Source: Chytridium lagenaria
Taxonomy: Eukaryota > Chytridiomycota > Chytridiomycetes > Chytridiales > Chytridiaceae
DNA: 64,000 bases
Assembly: GCA_025449115.1 (NCBI GenBank)
Contig: JAHLKC010000023.1
Coordinates: 248,001-312,000, forward strand
Direction of reading: 5' to 3'
Numbering within the stretch: the first letter of the stretch is position 1; each line of letters begins with the position of its first letter. Positions 58,446-64,000 of this stretch are shown one piece after another. Below the pieces are notes generated by a model. That model was not told the DNA's origin, made no database searches, and saw only the letters and a program-made list of their open reading frames with translations. A program made the translations under genes and the position numbers.

Positions 58446-61400
58446 TCACAATAAACGCCAAAGGTCCTTTGCCATGTTTTCGATAAATTCGACTTCATCT
58501 TCAACTTCAAATTCTTCCTCGTTCTCAAGACGTGATAGGTATTTGGAACGTTCAATCAATGTTTTTGGATGTGCCCGGGTACGTCAGGGGTGAGACGGTC
58601 GATAAGGTACTAAAAAATATTACGTTACCCACAATGCATGAAACGAGGATGGAAGCAAAAGTTGGTACACGATAAAAGCAGAACAAGAAAAATGATTATA
58701 AAGGACGAAGAGAGGACATTAAGTAGACTCACCACCACCAAAAAGACCAAATGCTCAAAAATCAACACAAACGCTAACCTCGCCCCTAACCGATATTCGC
58801 TGGCACCCAACCAATATAGCTCTTCCCAAAATACTGACTCGAAAACGCCACCACACAAGCATTCACAAGTATCCCAACCCTACTCATCGCTAGAGCCACG
58901 TTAAACCACGCCCCAACACCTTTCACCCGCAATGGGAACGGTCGTTGACTCTGCGCGAGCAACCGGTAAGCGCCGAACCGGATCTCCAGAGAATTATTGA
59001 TGAGCGCAAACAATGGCGCGAGAGGGAACGCGGCGGAGAAGAGCGAGACGAAACCGAGTTGAACGATCTTAGAGTTGAATTCGGTGAATCCGACCAGTTG
59101 TCGAGGAGGTCGTCGTCGAGATGTTGGGGGAGGTCTGAGAGGGAACCCGTGTTTTGAAATGTTTTGTGGTTTTTTTGGTGGTACGACGACGGATGGGTGT
59201 TGTGGGTTCAACCGTCACTGTCGATGGTTCACTCTTCTCCTCAATCTTTTTAGGACCAGCGACTTCCACCATTTTAATACGGACGGCTTCCTGGTGCTTC
59301 CGTGCGAAAATCCCTGTGATCATGGGGACGAGGACGAGTTGGAATTGCGTGACGAATTGGAGACCGACAAAGATGATGGCCATGGAGAACATGAGTTCGG
59401 ACATGCATGATTTGGATGGGTCGTCGAGGCTGCAGTGGCGGATGTTGGGGACTGAGTCGGGGATCAGGACTTTGATGGTGCCGGTGAAGAGCAGCGCGGA
59501 GAAGTTGTTGATGAAGACAAAGATGAACTTTTTGGAGATGAGGGCATCTATGAGAGGGGTTAGTTCATTGTCTGAGTCCAGGTGGATAAAGGGGGAAAGA
59601 AATTACCTTCGAAGCGTTGGAAGGTCTTGTGATTCTCCCATTGCGTAAGGACGTACGCAAGCTTTAAGTATAGCTATGAAGAAAGAGAAATTTAGGCAGG
59701 CGTTAATGAAAAGAAGATTACATAGTTTACTTACAGGAGTCACCAACACAATATTAGTCAGCGTCAGAAGCGACGACAATCCGATTCCCAGGAACCGATC
59801 GATATTCAGCGCGCTAACACCGATCACAAGAGCCTCAAAAAAGAGCATAAGTGCAATCTACCCGGAAATAAATAAATAAGAACTCATTAATAACCTTAAA
59901 TTAAATACACTAAAGTCATGAACCCTTTTGTCAACATACCGCTCCCATTAAAATCACAGTCGTCACCAACTTGACCAAAATCTGCGTCGAAGTCGGGAAA
60001 TGCGGTTCAATCTTCTCCGTCACCGGACTCTTTCTCAAAATCACTCCAAACCATTCAGGTCGTCTCGTCTCCACATTCACCAAATCCCACATCCCCAAAC
60101 CGTCCTCAACGTGACTTCCTGGCGTTTCCAGAATTCAAGCATCGCAGTCACCCACACCGCCATGAAAAAGGCAAACGGAACGGTCAGAGCGTTGTCAAAG
60201 GCTGCGTAAAGGTTGTCGGGGTTTGGGAGATGCCAAAGATGAAGACGCCGATACCGAGGATAGCGGGGAACCATAACCATAGCGTGTAGAATCCGAGGAA
60301 GGAGAAGTAGTATGCGACTTTTTCGCCAAAGTAGTCACGGATCTCGCGGAAGGGTTGGACGCCCATCATTTGGGTGAGGGAGAAACGGACGGTTGCCCAA
60401 TTTGTGTAGAGGTAGGAACGGGGGTTTGAGGGGAGAGGGACGGTGTCGTCCAGAGGTTCGTATTCGTAGGGACCGTCGTGGATGGGGTAGAAGTCGACGT
60501 AGGCTTGGGAGAGGATGAGGTCGTTGATGCCGTAGATGCCGTGGCCGTTTGAACCGCGAATGCGGGTGCGTTGTGCGATTTCATGGACCTAGTAAAGAGA
60601 GGTTAGATTGGTAGCCAAATATCTCAATAAGCGAAAAATAAAAGACGGTGGGGAAAGAAAGAAGGGGAGAGAGATGCTCACCAACAGATTTCTCTGAACA
60701 TTTTTAAAGAAGTATAACTTGACCTTGACAGGCGAATTTCCAGCCTCCTGAGAATCTCCTCCTTTAAAAATATGCAACAACTCGACTCTAAATAAATCCA
60801 AATCCGCCGCCACTGAATGCGGGACCTGACTAAACGCATACCGCACAGCTCCAAGGATAGTCCCATCAGGACCCTCAACGAATGGTTTGGTGGACAGCGG
60901 CTTATACTTGACGGCTTCGGTAGAGGCATCAGGAGGGAATGCGGTGGTGGGAGTGGAAGATGTTTTGGTTTTTGTTTTGGCGAGAATGCGACGTTGGAGA
61001 CGGGACAGATGATGGGAGGATTGGAGGGCTTTTTGTTCGAGCTTTTTGTGGACCTTTTCACGAATTTGGAGCTCACGGGACTAAAAAAAGGAAAAAAAAA
61101 TTACAAAACCAGAAGAGAATAGGGAAGAGAAACCAAGATATAGTTTGTGAACAAGAATAAAAAGAAAAAAATGCTCACCGAAACCTCCATCATCAACTTA
61201 ATCCTCTGAGCCTCCGAGCACAATACCTCAAACGGCGCCAAAATCTTTATAAAATGCGCACCCGAATCCTCCTTCCCCTTTTCAACCGCCTCCGAATCCA
61301 ACCCCCGCTCTCTCACAAGGATGAGATGGTTTCTCAACAATTCCAATTCATAATGAACACGCTGACGCATGCGCTCTGTGATCTCCTCTTCACGTTGAGC

Positions 61401-62559
61401 TTCCTCTTCCTTCTTTGAGGAGTGGTGCTTTTTTGTGGATTTGGGGAGTGTGGGGAGAGATCGTATTTAAGAGCGCTGTCCCAGTGGGTTAGGGAGTCCA
61501 TGTAGGCGGCTTTGACGATGGCGTCGGAATGATGTCGCTCCACTGTGAAATATAGATAATTAGTAATGATTACTTAATAAAGAGATAGCTGGGCTGAATA
61601 GCAGTAGTATGTAGTATTTAGCAGCCATAGGTCCCAGGGACATCCCTGGTCTTTCTGGGACTGCTATCAACATGCTCATTTCTCGTTTCGCTCGTATTCG
61701 TCAGAAGACTTACCAAACAACTCCATAGCTTTCTCAAAAGTCGAAGACGGATGCTTCTCCTTAAAAGCAACAACCTCATCAAACAGCTCAACATCCTCCT
61801 CATATAAGAAATGCACCAACGTCCTCTGATACTTTCGAGTAATGATCCTCTCATCCTCATCATCCAGACTCAATTTATTGACAGGATCAGTTCCAAACGC
61901 CTCCAATTCCAACGCAGCAGCCTCTTCCTCATCGGACCTCTGACCAGGAGGCTTAGCTTGAGCCTGTTGAGCTAAAGCAATGTCTTCTGGTGAGATTGGG
62001 AGAAAGAGCTTTGACGTTGTTGGAGCTGCACGGGGTTGACTGTCGGCGAGGTGAGATTCTGTGGAGACGGTGACGGGAGGCGGGAGGGTCTTAGTGCTAG
62101 ACTCGGCGTGGTGTCATTGTTGTTGAAGAACGGCATGGTGAGAAGTAGGTTTTCTAGATCGCGCAGACTGGAGAGGGAAGGACGATGCTCCTGACCACGA
62201 AACTGCAGAGACGGTTCCTGGTTGGTATCCGTAATATTTGTAGATTGAAAGGGAGAGGAATTGGAGGATGACGATGATGAGATCAAGAATCGCTTTTGCT
62301 GATGTTCCTGTAATGTGTCTATGATATTGTTGTCCTGTCTATGTCTATTTCTAGGGGATGTCCCGCCCACAGCAGCAGCACCACCACCTCCAGCAGCGGC
62401 AAGTGTGTTTTGAGACTCCAGCTCTTTTGTAGGGTGAAAGGGGGATGGTGGGTGATGGACGACGGACGACGGACGACGGATGACGGACGACGATGGGAAG
62501 GTGTTATCTTTAAGCCTTTTTTTCAAATCAAACGACGAATTGAGAGGGATTTGACGCAC
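58446..62559 (-). CDS. Anoctamin (TMEM16) family membrane protein
   Basis: Calcium-activated lipid scramblase or chloride-channel family. The N-terminus is low-complexity (Ser, Gln, Pro; start uncertain between 62559 and about 62137). A charged cytosolic domain follows, with HFIKILAPFEVLCSEAQRIK, the anoctamin N-domain signature. Next come NDLILSQAYVDFYPIHDGPY and QMMGVQPFREIRDYFGEKVA leading into the first span (YYFSFLGFYTLWLWFPAILG), then AFFMAVWVTAMLEFWKRQE, NVETRRPEWFG in a shifted frame, FFEALVIGVSALNIDRFLGI and SELMFSMAIIFVGLQFVTQF. The C-terminal span IVQLGFVSLFSAAFPLAPLF with ALINNSLEIRFGAYRLL is highly typical. The end (LIERSKYLSRLENEEEFEVE) stops at 58446. Several one-base frame steps occur. 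The calcium-site residues in spans 6-8 were not individually checked. Confidence 0.85.
62455..62495. repeat. GACGGAC minisatellite
   Basis: Imperfect seven-base units (gacggac/gacggat) repeat five to six times near the 5' end of the anoctamin gene. Confidence 0.8.
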
Positions 62560-62720
62560 TCAAAAATAGAATGACGTTACACCAATCTGTCTTTGTGTAA
62601 TGATACAGGAACCAGCGGTAACTTGTTTGGGTTACTGAGAATGATCGGATGGTTCAGAGCTTGTCAATTTTGGTGTTTTTTTTTTTCTCCTTTCTTTTCT
62701 TTCCCTCAAACGACATCAAA

Positions 62721-64000
62721 ATGGCAGCGGGAAAGAAGACGATGAAGACGTCAAAGGGTCTAAGGAGAATGAGCGAGAAGAAGGACGTCGGTGTCATCGA
62801 CAACGTTGACGCCGTGAAAGACGATCTCCTCAAGTGGTTTACGGAGCAGAACATTCAATTCCATCACATTGACATCAGGGTGACATCCTCAAAACATGGC
62901 CCCTCTTTCAGCGTATGGGCTGCAGAAGATATTTCACAAGATACGGTCCTTGCAACTATTCCAAAGGATGCTATCCTCTCCATCAAGAATTGTGGGGTTG
63001 CAGATAGGCTCGGTGAGTTGTTTAAACATATTTGATTTTAGCTTACCTGTGGTAGATGCTGAGGGTCTTGGAGGAACGATGGCTTTGGCTATCGCTCTCA
63101 TGTTTGAGATGGGAAAAGGGAAAGAGTCACCTTGGCATCCTTACATTACGTCGTTCCCTCGTCATGTCCATATTCCATCTTTTGGACAGAGCAGAACGTG
63201 AATACCTCGTCGGAACGGATGTCGAAGATGAGATTGACGCTCATAAGGTAATTTAGCTTTGTATTGCACTTTCCTATAAGAAAAACGAGATCGTTCAACC
63301 TTTATTTCTGTTGAAGTCAGGACTTGAAGAGGATTTTGAAGAGCACGTCCTCCCATTCATCATGGCCAACCTCGACTGCTTCACATGGTTTAACGAGAAT
63401 ACTCCAGAATCCAAAATCCTTCGTCAATTTCTTCACTGCATGTCCCTTGTTTCTTCAAGAGGATTCGAAGTAGATGCCTACCACGGACATTCCATGGTCC
63501 CTCTCGCCGACCTGTGAGTTTATTATCCTTCTCGTCCATAATTTCCTTATCCTCTCTTTTTAGTTCAACCACCGCACGGCTTCAGAGCACGTTCACTTTG
63601 AATCTGACCATGATGTCTGCTGTATTGCGGCGCGCATGAAGAAAATTGCCAATGCCGTGATGACGATGACGACGAGGTGGAAGATGATGAAGGAGAGAGT
63701 GTTGATGACGGTCACTCTGACGACGACGAGGTCCCCACTTTCAACTCAAAGGACCCAAGCCATCTTCCTATGTCCTCAATACCAGAAAACGAAGAAGATG
63801 ACGATGAAATTGAAGTTGAGGACACGATCGATATGAAAGTCATCCGTCCCATTCATCGCAACGAAGAAATCTTCAACACCTACGGTGATCTCATGTCTGA
63901 AGTTCTTCTCCCGATACGCCTTTGTCGATCCGCCGTTGAACGGTGAACTTCCTTCCAACCCGTTCGATTGCGTGAGGTTAGGGAAGGACCGGATTTTGAG
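62721..64000 (+). CDS. SET-domain protein, SETD6/Rkm4-like; 3' partial
   Basis: Runs off the right end of the window. The start at 62721 (MAAGKKTMKTSKGLRRMSEK) leads to a pre-SET helix, SVWAAEDISQDTVLATIPKD and AILSIKNCGVADRL. An intron (63013-63056) precedes DAEGLGGTMALAIALMFEMG, SPWHPYITSFPRHVHIPSFW, EDFEEHVLPFIMANLDCFTW and YHGHSMVPLADL. After a second intron come LFNHRTASEHVHFESD, the intact NH motif, an acidic insert and IFNTYGDLMS, the NTYG motif. All key SET residues are therefore present, unlike the minus-strand relative 7 kb to the left. Frame steps near 63637 (between VCC and a HEENCQC-like segment) and near 63902 (one extra G) interrupt coding. A lysine methyltransferase on ribosomal or other proteins is the likely role. 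Confidence 0.85.

Noticed and set aside
1..64000. CRISPR array, operon or bacterial island
   Set aside because: No spaced direct repeats, no bacterial gene order; introns and a nuclear-type tRNA intron run through the window.

Overview
The window reads as nuclear DNA of an early-diverging fungus, most likely a zoosporic (chytrid-like) one. The grounds are eukaryotic genes broken by short GT-AG introns (often 40-100 bases), an RNA polymerase III subunit, a TRAMP-type poly(A) polymerase and an intron-containing tRNA. It also holds signalling genes that are unusual for Dikarya: a soluble-adenylyl-cyclase-like ATPase, a cyclic-nucleotide-binding channel, an anoctamin and a Ctr-type transporter with a cysteine-rich ectodomain. 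The clade is an inference; no marker gene settles it.

Layout, left to right. 1-12.8 kb: Trf4/5-type poly(A) polymerase (5' end outside the window), a multi-pass membrane protein, a small unknown gene, an F-box/leucine-rich protein (-), a multi-pass membrane protein (-) and Pol III subunit RPC4. 12.9-18.9 kb: a METTL25/RRNAD1-like methyltransferase (-), a secreted protein made of repeated modules, and a Ctr-family transporter. 18.9-32.2 kb (+): an ADCY10-like cyclase/NTPase/TPR protein, an EDEM-type GH47 protein for ER-associated degradation, a DUF4602-like nucleolar protein and a MOV10/SDE3-like RNA helicase. 32.7-38.5 kb: two cysteine-rich genes (-), then a poor region with transposon debris (Helitron-like Rep fragment, possible LINE fragment, a 108-base tandem duplication). 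39.1-41.3 kb: a tandem pair of 10-cysteine proteins with near-identical promoters. 41.5-55.9 kb: TPR protein (-), MFS transporter (-), cyclic-nucleotide channel (-), short-chain dehydrogenase (+) lacking its active-site block, ZCCHC10-like (-) and ZNF511-like (+) zinc-finger genes, and a SET-domain protein (-). 56.2-64 kb: tRNA-Thr(UGU) with intron and flanking tRNA debris (-), a small conserved Ser/Gly/Tyr protein (-), an anoctamin (-) and a second SET-domain protein (+) running off the end.

Functional links. The cyclase-like protein and the cyclic-nucleotide channel suggest cAMP/cGMP signalling. Trf4/5, RPC4, tRNA-Thr, the DUF4602 protein and the two SETD6/Rkm4-like proteins belong to RNA metabolism, ribosome biogenesis or protein methylation. 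EDEM acts in ER quality control. No gene cluster with one shared pathway is evident.

A caution applies throughout. Many conserved genes switch reading frame by one base inside a conserved block, often at homopolymers, while the protein stays conserved on both sides. I read most of these as indel errors in the assembly rather than gene death. Gene spans below run from first to last recognisable coding base, and internal exon borders are given only where the splice signals are clear.
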